Assembly (NCBI GenBank): GCA_942492625.1
Contig: CALOFM010000056.1
Span: forward strand, 20,146 to 84,145
Direction: 5' to 3'
Length of the DNA stretch: 64,000 nucleotides
Source: Thiosymbion sp942492625
GTDB taxonomy: Bacteria; Pseudomonadota; Gammaproteobacteria; Chromatiales; Chromatiaceae
The notes beneath the pieces were generated by a model. The model saw nothing but the letters and a program-made list of their open reading frames with translations. It was not told where the DNA came from and made no database searches. Positions 1-7,853 of the stretch are shown here, in pieces. Position 1 is the first letter of the stretch; each line of letters starts with the position of its first letter. The position numbers and the translations under genes are program-made.

Positions 1-800
1 GTGGAGCCGGAGGTGTACAGGATGAACAGGGGGTCTTCGGCATCCATCTCCTCGGGCGGGCAATCCGCGGAGGCACCGGCCATGGCCTCTTCGTAGCGGA
101 TGTCGCGGCCCTCGGTCCAGGCAACGTCGCCTCCGGTGCGCTTTATCACTACGACTGTGCTCACGTTGGGGCACTCGCTCAGGGCGGTATCGGCGTTCTT
201 CTTCAGCGGGACGTTGCGGCCGCCGCGCAGGCTCTCGTCTGCGGTGATCAGGGTTTGGCAATCGGAGTCCAAGATGCGGTCGCGCAGGGAATCGGGAGAG
301 AATCCACCGAAGACGATCGAGTGGACGGCGCCGATGCGCGCACAGGCCAACATAGCTACGGCGGCTTCCGGGATCATGGGCATGTAGATACAGACCCGAT
401 CGCCCTTCTTGACGCCGCGGGACTTGAGCACGTTGCCCAGCTTGCAGACCTGCGCGTGGAGGTCGCGGTAGGTGAGCTTGCTGTCTTCCTCCGGGTTGTC
501 ACCCTCCCAGATGATGGCCACCTGATTGCCGCGGCTGTCCAGGTGACGGTCCAGGCAGTTGTAGGCTACATTCAGCTTTCCGCCTTCGAACCACTTGATG
601 TACAGGTTGTCGGCGTCGAAGCTGTAGTCGGTCACTTTGTCCCACTTCCTGGACCAAGTGACGAACTCTTCGGCCTGCTCCGCCCAGAATCCCTCCGGAT
701 CGTCGATGGACTGTTTGTACATCGCCTGGTACTTGTCGGCGTTGATGTGGGCATTGGCCGCGATCTCGGCCGGGATCTCATGGACTTTAATCTCCGACAT
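1..800 (-). CDS. acs: Acetyl-CoA synthetase, N-terminal part (runs off window start)
   Basis: AMP-forming acetate:CoA ligase, which activates acetate through acetyl-AMP to acetyl-CoA. The first 266 residues are present; the family is about 650 long. The start MSEIKVHEIP follows a clear GAGGAGAT ribosome site. The visible part carries the N-terminal ACAS domain (WSRKWDKV, IKWFEGGKLNVAYNCLDRH) and ends in the nucleotide-binding LYTSGST motif exactly at the window edge. It lies downstream of the exonuclease, regulator and symporter genes on the same strand, a grouping seen around VC_2705-type symporters. Identity is clear; only the truncation by the window limits the call. Confidence 0.96.
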   Translation of the reverse strand, partial: MSEIKVHEIPAEIAANAHINADKYQAMYKQSIDDPEGFWAEQAEEFVTWSRKWDKVTDYSFDADNLYIKWFEGGKLNVAYNCLDRHLDSRGNQVAIIWEGDNPEEDSKLTYRDLHAQVCKLGNVLKSRGVKKGDRVCIYMPMIPEAAVAMLACARIGAVHSIVFGGFSPDSLRDRILDSDCQTLITADESLRGGRNVPLKKNADTALSECPNVSTVVVIKRTGGDVAWTEGRDIRYEEAMAGASADCPPEEMDAEDPLFILYTSGS

Positions 801-1037
801 TGGAGCCATCTCCTCGTTGCGTGGTTGTGATGCCGCTGGTTGTTGCCAGGGCTTTTTTAATAAGGCGTTCGATCACCGGGAGAGCCCGGATACGCCGGAC
901 TTCAGGGTCCGTTATTTTTCTATATTCGGGTGGCGCAAAATTTAATAGTAAACGCTTGCCGCGCACTTCGCTATACCCGACGCAGTTGGGATTTTTGGAG
1001 AGCGACGGCGGAAAAATACCTGTGAACTGTGCGTTTT

Positions 1038-1724
1038 CTACCAAGTCATGAAGTCGCGCAAGGGCGCTTTTTTGTCGCCGTCGCTGTGATGCGATGCCTG
1101 GGCGAGAAAAAGCTCAGCTGCGGCAAGCGCGTCACTCAAGGCGTTGTGGGCGCCGTAGCGGGGAAGGTTGTAACGCTCACTCAACGCGTGCAGCCGCAGA
1201 TCCGAGCTCTTGTAGGCAATATGCCGGCGCTCGAACGTGCGCTTGGCCAACGCCTGGGTGTCGATGACCGGTACCGTAAGCCCTACGCCGTAGACTCTTT
1301 GACAGGCGTCGCCGAGAAACCCCTTCTCCACGGATGCGTGGTGGGCGATCATCACCTTGCCTGCCAGGGCTTGGAGCAGCTCCGCGAGCACGTCGTCAAG
1401 AAGCCCTCCCTGTGCCGCTTGATCATCCGTGATCTGATGAATTATGGCGCTTGCCTCGGGGATGGCGCGTGCGGTTCGTACCAGGCGATGGCGGGCGCTG
1501 CCCAGGTCGACGCGGTTGCCGCGTACGACCACATAGCCCACGCTGAGAATGTCGTCCCGCTTGGGATCCAGCCCGGTGGTTTCCAAGTCGATGGCGAGCA
1601 GCTCCAGGTCCCGGATGTCCGCGGATGGTTTCGGGAAGTCGGTCGAAAGGTACTCCCGCATCGGTCCCGGGGCGGCCTTGCGAAGGGATCTGCGGCGGCG
1701 CAGCTCTGCGGTGAGGTGCCACAT
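1038..1724 (-). CDS. DnaQ-like 3'-5' exonuclease (DEDDh family)
   Basis: Predicted 228-residue exonuclease of the DNA polymerase III epsilon superfamily. ExoI is visible as AIDLETTGLDP (Asp and Glu metal ligands, about residues 44-54). ExoII is HHASVEKGFL, where Glu stands at the usual Asp position. ExoIII is HNALSDALAAAEL, with the catalytic His and Asp. It lacks the long C-terminal tail that binds the polymerase in true DnaQ, so it is probably a stand-alone nuclease. It lies 136 bp downstream of the cNMP/CBS/nucleotidyltransferase gene, a pairing that recurs beside acetate symporters. Its link to acetate metabolism is unknown. The substrate (DNA, RNA or small nucleotides) cannot be read from sequence. 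Confidence 0.85.
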   Translation of the reverse strand: MWHLTAELRRRRSLRKAAPGPMREYLSTDFPKPSADIRDLELLAIDLETTGLDPKRDDILSVGYVVVRGNRVDLGSARHRLVRTARAIPEASAIIHQITDDQAAQGGLLDDVLAELLQALAGKVMIAHHASVEKGFLGDACQRVYGVGLTVPVIDTQALAKRTFERRHIAYKSSDLRLHALSERYNLPRYGAHNALSDALAAAELFLAQASHHSDGDKKAPLRDFMTW

Positions 1725-1860
1725 GACTATAGTTTCCGTAAGAATCCGCGCCGAAGGCGCGCCTTGTCCCCTTCTCCCTCCGGAAGAGTGTGGGGCAGGG
1801 CGAAATCCGTCATCATAGCCCTGTTTTCATGCTTCGCTGCGGCACGGGTGTCATGAAGGG

Positions 1861-3729
1861 TCAGGCGAAGCGCCCCGCCTGGTGGCGCTGTCCCAGGGAC
1901 TCCTGCATGGTGTTGATCAGGGAGAAGGCGTCCTTCAGATGGCCCCGCTCCAGGGGCGAGAGCTCGTCCGGCGGCAGATAGTTGTCGGGCTTCTTGCCCT
2001 CTCGTAGCTGACGCGCCTGGTGTTGCATGCGCAGGGTGCCGATGAATTCCAGGGCGTCCATCAGGTTGGCGGCACCGTCGCGGCTCAGGGCTTGGATCTG
2101 CGCTGCGCTCTCCAGGCGCTCGATGGTGTTGATCTCCTTGATGCCGGCCGAGAGCGCGTGGACACGCGCAAGATCTACGACAGGAACCGTGCCTCGGTGC
2201 TTGATGTCGAGGGTGTGGGCGTGATCGCCTCCGCTGACGAGTACGAAATTGCGAAAGAAGCCGATCGGCGGGCGGTGCTTGAGGGCGTTGGCGGCCATGT
2301 AGGCGATGAAGATGCGGTTGGAACGGGAATGCTCCAGCACGTGCTCATGCAGCTCCCCGAACAAACCCTCGGGGTCGTGTAGGGCACGCAAGTCGAAAAA
2401 GACGCTGGCGAGCATGAGGGCCATGGGCTCGGGCCGCTCTATCCAGTTGGTGAAATACTTGCGCCAGATTCGCAGCGACTGGCGCCACTTGGGGTTGCGG
2501 GCCATCACCTCGCCCGGGCAATAGACGTAGCCACAGGCGTTTAGCCCGTCGTTCACGAATTCGGCCAGGGCCGCGAAGTACTCATCGTCCTCGGGTTTGG
2601 CGTGGTCGGCGATCAACAGGGCGTTGTCCTGGTCCGAGTGGGAGGACTGCTCACGGCGCGCCTGGGAGCCTCCCGCCATCCAGGCGTAGGGTACCGGTGG
2701 AGGTCCAAACTGCTCTTCGGCCAGAGCGAGAAGGCGCACGGTAATCGCATCCGTCACGGCGCTGACCGCCTGTCCCACCTGATCGGCCGTGGCGCCGCCG
2801 GTGACCAAATAGACCTGCAGCTCCGAAACCTTCGTGCTTATCTGGACCAGGGTATCCACGTCTTGCGCCTTGTAGATGTCCCCCACCAGGTAGACGGCGT
2901 TCGCACTCTGAAAACGTACCAGGTCGGATGTGGAGACGACGCCCACGACCCGGTCGTTGTCCAGCACGGGGAGGTGATGGACATTGAGCCGGGTCATGGC
3001 GATCAGAGTCTGGAAACCGAGGGTGTCCACCTCCGTGGTGTGCACGTTCTCCGTCATGATCTTGTGCACGGGCTCCTTGCGCGAGAGGTTGGCGGCGATG
3101 CAGCGGCTGCGCAGGTCGCGGTCGGTGACCATTCCTGCGAGCTGCTCCCCTTTCATGACGATCAGCGAAGAGACGCGATTCTCCGTCATGATCTTCGCCG
3201 CGTCGCAAATGCTGGTGTCCGGCGTGCAGTAGACCAGGGAACGGCGGAGTAGGTCCGAGACCCGCACCGTCATCAGTCCGGTCCCCGATGCAGGACCTTC
3301 CTTGATGACGTTCAGCGCGTTGCGCAGGCGCTCGGCGACTGTGTGCTCGAAGTGGGCGGCGAAACTCTTGTGTTTCTCGCGAAGACGCTCCATCTCCGAG
3401 CAGGGGATCAGATAGGCAAGGGTGTCCTCGGCTGTATTTCCGGAAAAGAGCGCCGCGGGGAAGTCTTGCAGGCCGCAGGGCGACGGGCACAGATCGCCCT
3501 CGGCGAGCTTGCTGATGAGCTCGCCGCGCTCGTCGCGCAGATCCACGGCGCCGCGGCGCAGGATGTACAGATAGGGTTGGTCCGCGTCTTTCGGGGGAAA
3601 CTGGGTGCCGCGGCGGAAGTAGCGAACCGAGAGCTGCTTCGGCAGATGCTCGAGCACCTCTTCGGGCAGCAGGTCGAACGGATGGTGGCTGGCGAGAAAG
3701 TCGCGTATTTCGATCAGCTCCACATCCAT
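1861..3729 (-). CDS. cNMP-binding/CBS/DUF294 nucleotidyltransferase-like regulator
   Basis: A 622-residue multidomain signalling protein. Residues about 15-140 look like a cyclic-nucleotide-binding fold (FRRGTQFPPKD, YLYILRRGAVDL). About 160-280 hold two CBS motifs (NRVSSLIVMKGEQLAGMVTDRDL and VHHLPVLDNDRVVGVVSTSDL). The rest is the GlnD-like nucleotidyltransferase region DUF294/DUF294_C, with the motif GGSQARREQSSHSDQDNALL, whose Gly-Ser and Asp-x-Asp match polymerase-beta-type transferases. It probably senses nucleotides and modifies an unknown target. The gene lies between the symporter terminator and the exonuclease gene and probably has its own promoter. Domain calls are by eye; function is inferred. 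Confidence 0.88.
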   Translation of the reverse strand: MDVELIEIRDFLASHHPFDLLPEEVLEHLPKQLSVRYFRRGTQFPPKDADQPYLYILRRGAVDLRDERGELISKLAEGDLCPSPCGLQDFPAALFSGNTAEDTLAYLIPCSEMERLREKHKSFAAHFEHTVAERLRNALNVIKEGPASGTGLMTVRVSDLLRRSLVYCTPDTSICDAAKIMTENRVSSLIVMKGEQLAGMVTDRDLRSRCIAANLSRKEPVHKIMTENVHTTEVDTLGFQTLIAMTRLNVHHLPVLDNDRVVGVVSTSDLVRFQSANAVYLVGDIYKAQDVDTLVQISTKVSELQVYLVTGGATADQVGQAVSAVTDAITVRLLALAEEQFGPPPVPYAWMAGGSQARREQSSHSDQDNALLIADHAKPEDDEYFAALAEFVNDGLNACGYVYCPGEVMARNPKWRQSLRIWRKYFTNWIERPEPMALMLASVFFDLRALHDPEGLFGELHEHVLEHSRSNRIFIAYMAANALKHRPPIGFFRNFVLVSGGDHAHTLDIKHRGTVPVVDLARVHALSAGIKEINTIERLESAAQIQALSRDGAANLMDALEFIGTLRMQHQARQLREGKKPDNYLPPDELSPLERGHLKDAFSLINTMQESLGQRHQAGRFA

Positions 3730-3821
3730 CGTTTGGGTCCCGGTCGGTTAAAACGCTTAACGATACACCATGAGGTAATGCGTCGGCACTCTGCAGCACA
3801 TACGAGAAACGACCAAAAACG

Positions 3822-3849
3822 AAAAAGCCCCGCCGAAGCGGGGCTTTTT
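3822..3849 (-). terminator. Rho-independent terminator after the symporter gene
   Basis: A perfect 12-bp inverted repeat (AAAAAGCCCCGC and GCGGGGCTTTTT) around the tetraloop CGAA. On the minus strand it ends in a run of T, 25 bp past the symporter stop codon. It can work in both directions. It separates the DUF4212-symporter transcript from the downstream regulator and acs genes. Confidence 0.93.
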
Positions 3850-3873
3850 GCAGGCTTCCAGCCTAATTCGGCA

Positions 3874-5655
3874 TCAATGCCCGGTAGCCTCTCCCGCGCC
3901 CTTGGGCACGCGGATATCCTCCACCAAGTGCTGGATGTGCTCCGGCGGCGCCGTGGTTGCGCGCGACACGAAGTAAGCGACTGCGAAGTTCACCATCGCA
4001 CCCACGGCACCAATCGACTCGGGGGAGATACCCAGAACCCAATTGTCCGGCGTATTGGCCGCCATCTCGGTGCCGGGAACAAAGAACCAGCCCTTGAACC
4101 AGAAGATGTAGACCAGAGTGAACAAGAGTCCGGAAAGCATGCCGAGCACGGCGCCTGTGCTGTTAGCGCGCTTGTCGAAGATGCCCATCATGAGCGCCGG
4201 GAATATCGAAGATGCTGCCAAGCCAAACGCCAAGGCCACGACCTGGGCCGCAAACCCCGGTGGATTCATACCCAAATACCCAGCCGCGACAATGGCAAGC
4301 GACATGGCGACACGACTGGCCATGAGCTCCGCCTTCTCCGAGATTCCCTTCATGAACACGCCCTTGAGCAGGTCGTGGGAGATGGAAGAGGATATGGCCA
4401 GCAACAGGCCTGCTGCAGTGGAGAGCGCTGCCGCTAGTCCACCGGCGGCGACGAGTGCAATAACCCAGTTGGGAAGCTTGGCGATCTCGGGATTGGCCAG
4501 GACCATGATGTCGCGGTCGACCTTGGTCATCTCGTTGCCCTTCCAGCCGTAGGACTCGGCCTTGGCGGCGAAATCCGCGTTCTTGTCATCGTAGTATTGA
4601 ATGCGGCCGTCGCCGTTCTTGTCCTCCCAATCGAGCAGCCCCGTGGTCTTCCACCGGTTCATCCATTCGGGCAGGTTGGCGATCTCGACGTTCGACGTCT
4701 CCTCGCCCACCGGGCCTATCTGGATGGTGTCCATCAGGTTCAGACGCGCCATGGCACCGACCGCGGGGGCGGTGGTGTAAAGGATGGCGATGAAGACCAG
4801 CGCCCAACCCGCTGAGTAGCGGGCGTCCGCGACCTTGGGGACGGTGAAGAAGCGGATGATGACGTGGGGCAGGCCCGCGGTACCGATCATCAGCGACAGG
4901 GTGAGCAGCAGCATGTTCAGCGTCGAGTCCTTTTGCGCCGTGTAGGACGCAAAGCCGAGGTCCGTCACCACTTTGTCGAGCTTGTCGAGCAAGAACATGC
5001 CGCTGCCGTCGGCCATCGAGCTGCCGAGGCCGATCTGCGGTACGGCCACACCCGTAAGCTGCAGGGAGATGAAGATCGCCGGTACCGTGTAGGCGAAGAT
5101 CAGTACGCAATACTGGGCGATCTGGGTGTAGGTGATGCCTTTCATGCCGCCGAGCACCGCGTAGATAAACACGATGGCCATGCCGACGAGAACGCCCACC
5201 TCGAAAGGAACCTCCAAGAAACGGCTGAAGGCCACGCCTACGCCCTTCATCTGACCGATAACGTAGGTGATGGAGGCAACGATCAGACAGAGGACCGCGA
5301 CGATACGGGCGGTTTGGGAGTAGTAACGATCACCGATGAATTCTGGAACGGTGAACTTGCCGAACTTGCGCAGGTACGGCGCGAGCAGCATGGCGAGCAG
5401 CACATAGCCACCGGTCCAGCCCATCAGGTACACGGAAGCGTCGTAGCCCTTGAAGGCGATGAGCCCCGCCATGGAGATGAAGGAGGCGGCCGACATCCAG
5501 TCCGCGCCGGTTGCCATTCCGTTGGCGATTGGGTGGATGCCCTTGCCGGCGACGTAGAACTCGCCGGTTGTGGAGGCGCGTGCCCAGATGGCGATACCGA
5601 TGTAGAGCGCGAAGGTTGCGCCTACGACGAGATAGGTTAAGGTTTGCAGATCCAT
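3874..5655 (-). CDS. Sodium:solute symporter, VC_2705/ActP-like large subunit
   Basis: A 593-residue SSS-family membrane transporter, probably importing acetate or a similar monocarboxylate with Na+. Many hydrophobic segments are visible, starting LTYLVVGATFALYIGIAIW, followed by the family sequences ATGADWMSAASFISMAG and PEFIGDRYYSQTARIVAV. I chose the internal start MDLQTL because the preceding residues do not fit the family and it sits 16 bp after the DUF4212 stop. Residues 345-356 (DKNGDGRIQYYD) form an EF-hand-like loop inside a hydrophilic insert, unlike plain ActP. The neighbouring DUF4212 small subunit and nearby acs support acetate uptake. The substrate itself is inferred. Confidence 0.92.
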   Translation of the reverse strand: MDLQTLTYLVVGATFALYIGIAIWARASTTGEFYVAGKGIHPIANGMATGADWMSAASFISMAGLIAFKGYDASVYLMGWTGGYVLLAMLLAPYLRKFGKFTVPEFIGDRYYSQTARIVAVLCLIVASITYVIGQMKGVGVAFSRFLEVPFEVGVLVGMAIVFIYAVLGGMKGITYTQIAQYCVLIFAYTVPAIFISLQLTGVAVPQIGLGSSMADGSGMFLLDKLDKVVTDLGFASYTAQKDSTLNMLLLTLSLMIGTAGLPHVIIRFFTVPKVADARYSAGWALVFIAILYTTAPAVGAMARLNLMDTIQIGPVGEETSNVEIANLPEWMNRWKTTGLLDWEDKNGDGRIQYYDDKNADFAAKAESYGWKGNEMTKVDRDIMVLANPEIAKLPNWVIALVAAGGLAAALSTAAGLLLAISSSISHDLLKGVFMKGISEKAELMASRVAMSLAIVAAGYLGMNPPGFAAQVVALAFGLAASSIFPALMMGIFDKRANSTGAVLGMLSGLLFTLVYIFWFKGWFFVPGTEMAANTPDNWVLGISPESIGAVGAMVNFAVAYFVSRATTAPPEHIQHLVEDIRVPKGAGEATGH

Positions 5656-5671
5656 GTTGGTTTCCCCTTGT

Positions 5672-5929
5672 TCAATCTTCTTGGACGTTGAACTTCTTGT
5701 CGAGCTGGCCCATGCGAATTGCATAGATGAAGATCAGCACGAGGAAGATGTACATGGAGCCCTGCTGGGCGAACCAAAAGCCGAGCATGTATCCGCCGAT
5801 TTGGATGGTGTTGAGCACGTCGACCAATATGATGCCGAAGCCGTAGGAGACTACGAACCATATGACCAACAGCGTAATCAGAAGACGTAGATTCGCCGAC
5901 CAATAGTCGGCGCGATTCTCGGGTGTCAT
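5672..5929 (-). CDS. DUF4212 symporter small subunit
   Basis: An 85-residue membrane protein with two transmembrane helices (about residues 14-38 and 45-70), the pattern of DUF4212, the small subunit found directly upstream of VC_2705-type sodium:solute symporters. It contains WFVVSYGFGIILVDVLN and ends in a charged tail. The start MTPENRADYW is preferred; a longer frame exists upstream but lacks family features. It is the first gene of a two-gene unit with the symporter, 16 bp apart. It probably assembles with or stabilises the large subunit (known association, inferred here). Confidence 0.9.
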   Translation of the reverse strand: MTPENRADYWSANLRLLITLLVIWFVVSYGFGIILVDVLNTIQIGGYMLGFWFAQQGSMYIFLVLIFIYAIRMGQLDKKFNVQED

Positions 5930-6339
5930 AAGAAGTCGCTCCCTTCGTGGTTGTGGGATGTTTTTTATGTTAGCCGGGGCGACGGGCGGCAGAACCATCC
6001 GCTTCTCGTTGATCCGGCGTGGATTCGGCAGCAGGCCCCCCTTACTCTTGGTCTCAATTATGAATGTCCGCCGATCTGCCGGCCCGACGGCTTGCGGCCA
6101 TTTTGTTGTCCGAATCCGACGCCTGTCAACGTTTGTCCGCCATTCCGTGCACTTTTGTTGTCCGCCGATGGCTTGCTGGACTACTTTCCGGTGCGGATCC
6201 GAGCGGTCCCGAGACGCTCGATGCCGTCCTGAACAAGGTACTTGAAACGCCGCATCAAACCGCCTAAGTTGGCGAGTCCGCCAGCGGGAATCCCCTGCCA
6301 GGAGCGGAATCCGAACGATAGCGGCATTCTAGAGGCATC
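5930..6339. other. Divergent intergenic region, symporter operon / thrC
   Basis: A 410-bp gap between divergent genes that must hold the promoters of both the DUF4212-symporter unit and thrC. I see no convincing coding frame and no sigma-70 pair I would defend. The only structure noted is three short copies of TGTCCGCC, at 6065, 6134 and 6159 (the outer two extend to TGTCCGCCGAT), and two copies of TTTTGTTGTCCG at 6101 and 6153. These may be regulator sites or chance. Confidence 0.5.
6065..6169. repeat. Short direct repeats upstream of thrC and the symporter operon
   Basis: TGTCCGCCGAT occurs at 6065-6075 and 6159-6169, with a shorter TGTCCGCC at 6134-6141. TTTTGTTGTCCG occurs at 6101-6112 and 6153-6164. 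The spacing is irregular. Their position between divergent promoters makes a regulator-binding role possible, but nothing in the sequence proves it. Confidence 0.35.
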
Positions 6340-7731
6340 ATGCGATACGTCAGTACCCGCGGCGGGGTGGAGCCCGTCGGTTTCTCCGAGGCGGTAATGA
6401 TGGGGCTGGGCACGGACGGCGGGCTTCTGTTGCCCGGGACCCTGCCTCGGGTGGGCGCGGGTGAGCTTCGGGCTTGGTCGCGCCTGAACTTCCGGGACCT
6501 CGCCGTGGAGGTCATGACTCCCTTCGTCGCCGACGCCATCCCTCGCGGCGACCTGGCTGGGCTGGTTACCCGCTCCTACGCGACCTTCTCCCACCCGGAG
6601 GTGACGCCGGTGCTTAGCGTCGGCCCGCAGCGGATTCTGGAGCTCTTCCATGGCCCCACGGCGGCGTTCAAGGACGTTGCGCTGCAGTTTCTCGGCAACG
6701 TCTTCGAGTATTTGCTGGAGCGTGACGGTGGGCGGCTGAACATCCTGGGGGCGACATCGGGAGATACAGGCTCGGCGGCCATAGCCGGCGTGCGCGGCAA
6801 GGACCGGATTAAGATCTTCATCCTGCATCCGCAGGGACGGGTATCTCCGATCCAAGAGCGGCAGATGACTACGGTGTTGGACGCCAACGTCCACAATATC
6901 GCCATCCGCGGCACTTTCGACGATGGGCAGCGCATCGTCAAAGCCTTGTTCAACGACCTGCAGTTCAAGGAGCATTACCATCTCGGGGCGGTCAATTCCA
7001 TCAACTGGGCGCGGATCCTGGCCCAGATGGTTTACTACTTCTATGCTTGGGGACGGATGAGCCGGGGCGATCCCGACTACCGGGTCAGCTTCTCGGTCCC
7101 TACCGGCAATTTCGGCGATGTCTTCGCCGGCTACATGGCCAAGCGCATGGGGCTCCCGGTTAACCGGCTTGTCGTCGCGACCAACCGCAACGGCATCCTC
7201 AGCCGCTTCGTCGAGACGGGGGTCTACGAGGCCGGAGAGGTCCATCCGACGCTGAGTCCGGCCATGGATATTCAGATCGCCTCCAATTTCGAGCGCTACC
7301 TGTACTTCCTGCTCGGCGAAGACCCGCAGACGGTTTGCGCCCTTTTCGACGAGATGCGTCGCACCGGGAGCATGCGGGTGACGGACGGGCACCGCGCCGC
7401 GGTTAGCCGCGATTTCGATGCCGCAGCCGCCGACGACGCCGAGACGTTGGAGCAGATCCGCGTCACCTACGAGCGCGATGGGTACATCCTGGATCCTCAC
7501 ACCGCCGTCGGCGTGCGCGCCGCCCGCGGCCGCTCCGATACGGTCTGCCTTGCCACCGCGCACCCGGCTAAGTTCAGCGATGCGGTGCGCGAGGCCATCG
7601 GCATCGAGGCCCCGCCGCCGCCGTCTCTGCGGGGACTGATGGACAAGGAGACCCGGTGCGCCCTGCTCGATGCCAGCGAAGAGGCTGTGCGCGGACACCT
7701 CCGCGATACGCTCGCGGGCGTCGGCGGCTGA
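6340..7731 (+). CDS. thrC: Threonine synthase
   Basis: PLP-dependent lyase converting O-phosphohomoserine to threonine, the last step of threonine synthesis. The 463-residue length fits the bacterial ThrC class. The N-terminus MRYVSTRGG is typical. The PLP lysine lies in HGPTAAFKDVALQFLG, and GATSGDTGSAA and PTGNFGDVFAGY are the phosphate and cofactor loops. An AGAGG ribosome site precedes the ATG. The next gene, a citramalate synthase, provides a threonine-independent route to isoleucine precursors, so this pair sits at a metabolic crossroads. Confidence 0.97.
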   Translation: MRYVSTRGGVEPVGFSEAVMMGLGTDGGLLLPGTLPRVGAGELRAWSRLNFRDLAVEVMTPFVADAIPRGDLAGLVTRSYATFSHPEVTPVLSVGPQRILELFHGPTAAFKDVALQFLGNVFEYLLERDGGRLNILGATSGDTGSAAIAGVRGKDRIKIFILHPQGRVSPIQERQMTTVLDANVHNIAIRGTFDDGQRIVKALFNDLQFKEHYHLGAVNSINWARILAQMVYYFYAWGRMSRGDPDYRVSFSVPTGNFGDVFAGYMAKRMGLPVNRLVVATNRNGILSRFVETGVYEAGEVHPTLSPAMDIQIASNFERYLYFLLGEDPQTVCALFDEMRRTGSMRVTDGHRAAVSRDFDAAAADDAETLEQIRVTYERDGYILDPHTAVGVRAARGRSDTVCLATAHPAKFSDAVREAIGIEAPPPPSLRGLMDKETRCALLDASEEAVRGHLRDTLAGVGG

Positions 7732-7832
7732 TGCGGGGTTCCCAATACACATTTTGCAAATGCACGCGCAGAAGCGCTGATGAGCAGGGTTTCATTTGCG
7801 TTCATTTACGGACAACGGCCAATTAAATATCT

Positions 7833-7845
7833 GAGGCGAAGCCTC
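7833..7845 (+). promoter_or_regulatory. Small hairpin just before the citramalate synthase start
   Basis: GAGGC-GAA-GCCTC forms a 5-bp stem with a GNA-type triloop, ending 8 bp before the ATG at 7854. The only purine-rich stretch near the start lies in the hairpin's 5' arm and is too far upstream for a normal ribosome site. Translation of the next gene may therefore be weak or controlled. This is speculative. Confidence 0.3.
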
Positions 7846-7853
7846 GCAACTTA

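Noticed and set aside
787..1044. Open frame of 85 codons on the minus strand filling the exonuclease-acs gap
   Set aside because: It needs a TTG start at the exonuclease stop, has no ribosome site or family likeness, and ends inside acs. The region more likely holds the acs promoter.
6181..7752. Long open frame opposite thrC (523 codons), and similar ones opposite ftsI, symporter and secA
   Set aside because: They are antisense to well-identified genes and arise from high GC at codon position 3; their translations resemble no protein family.
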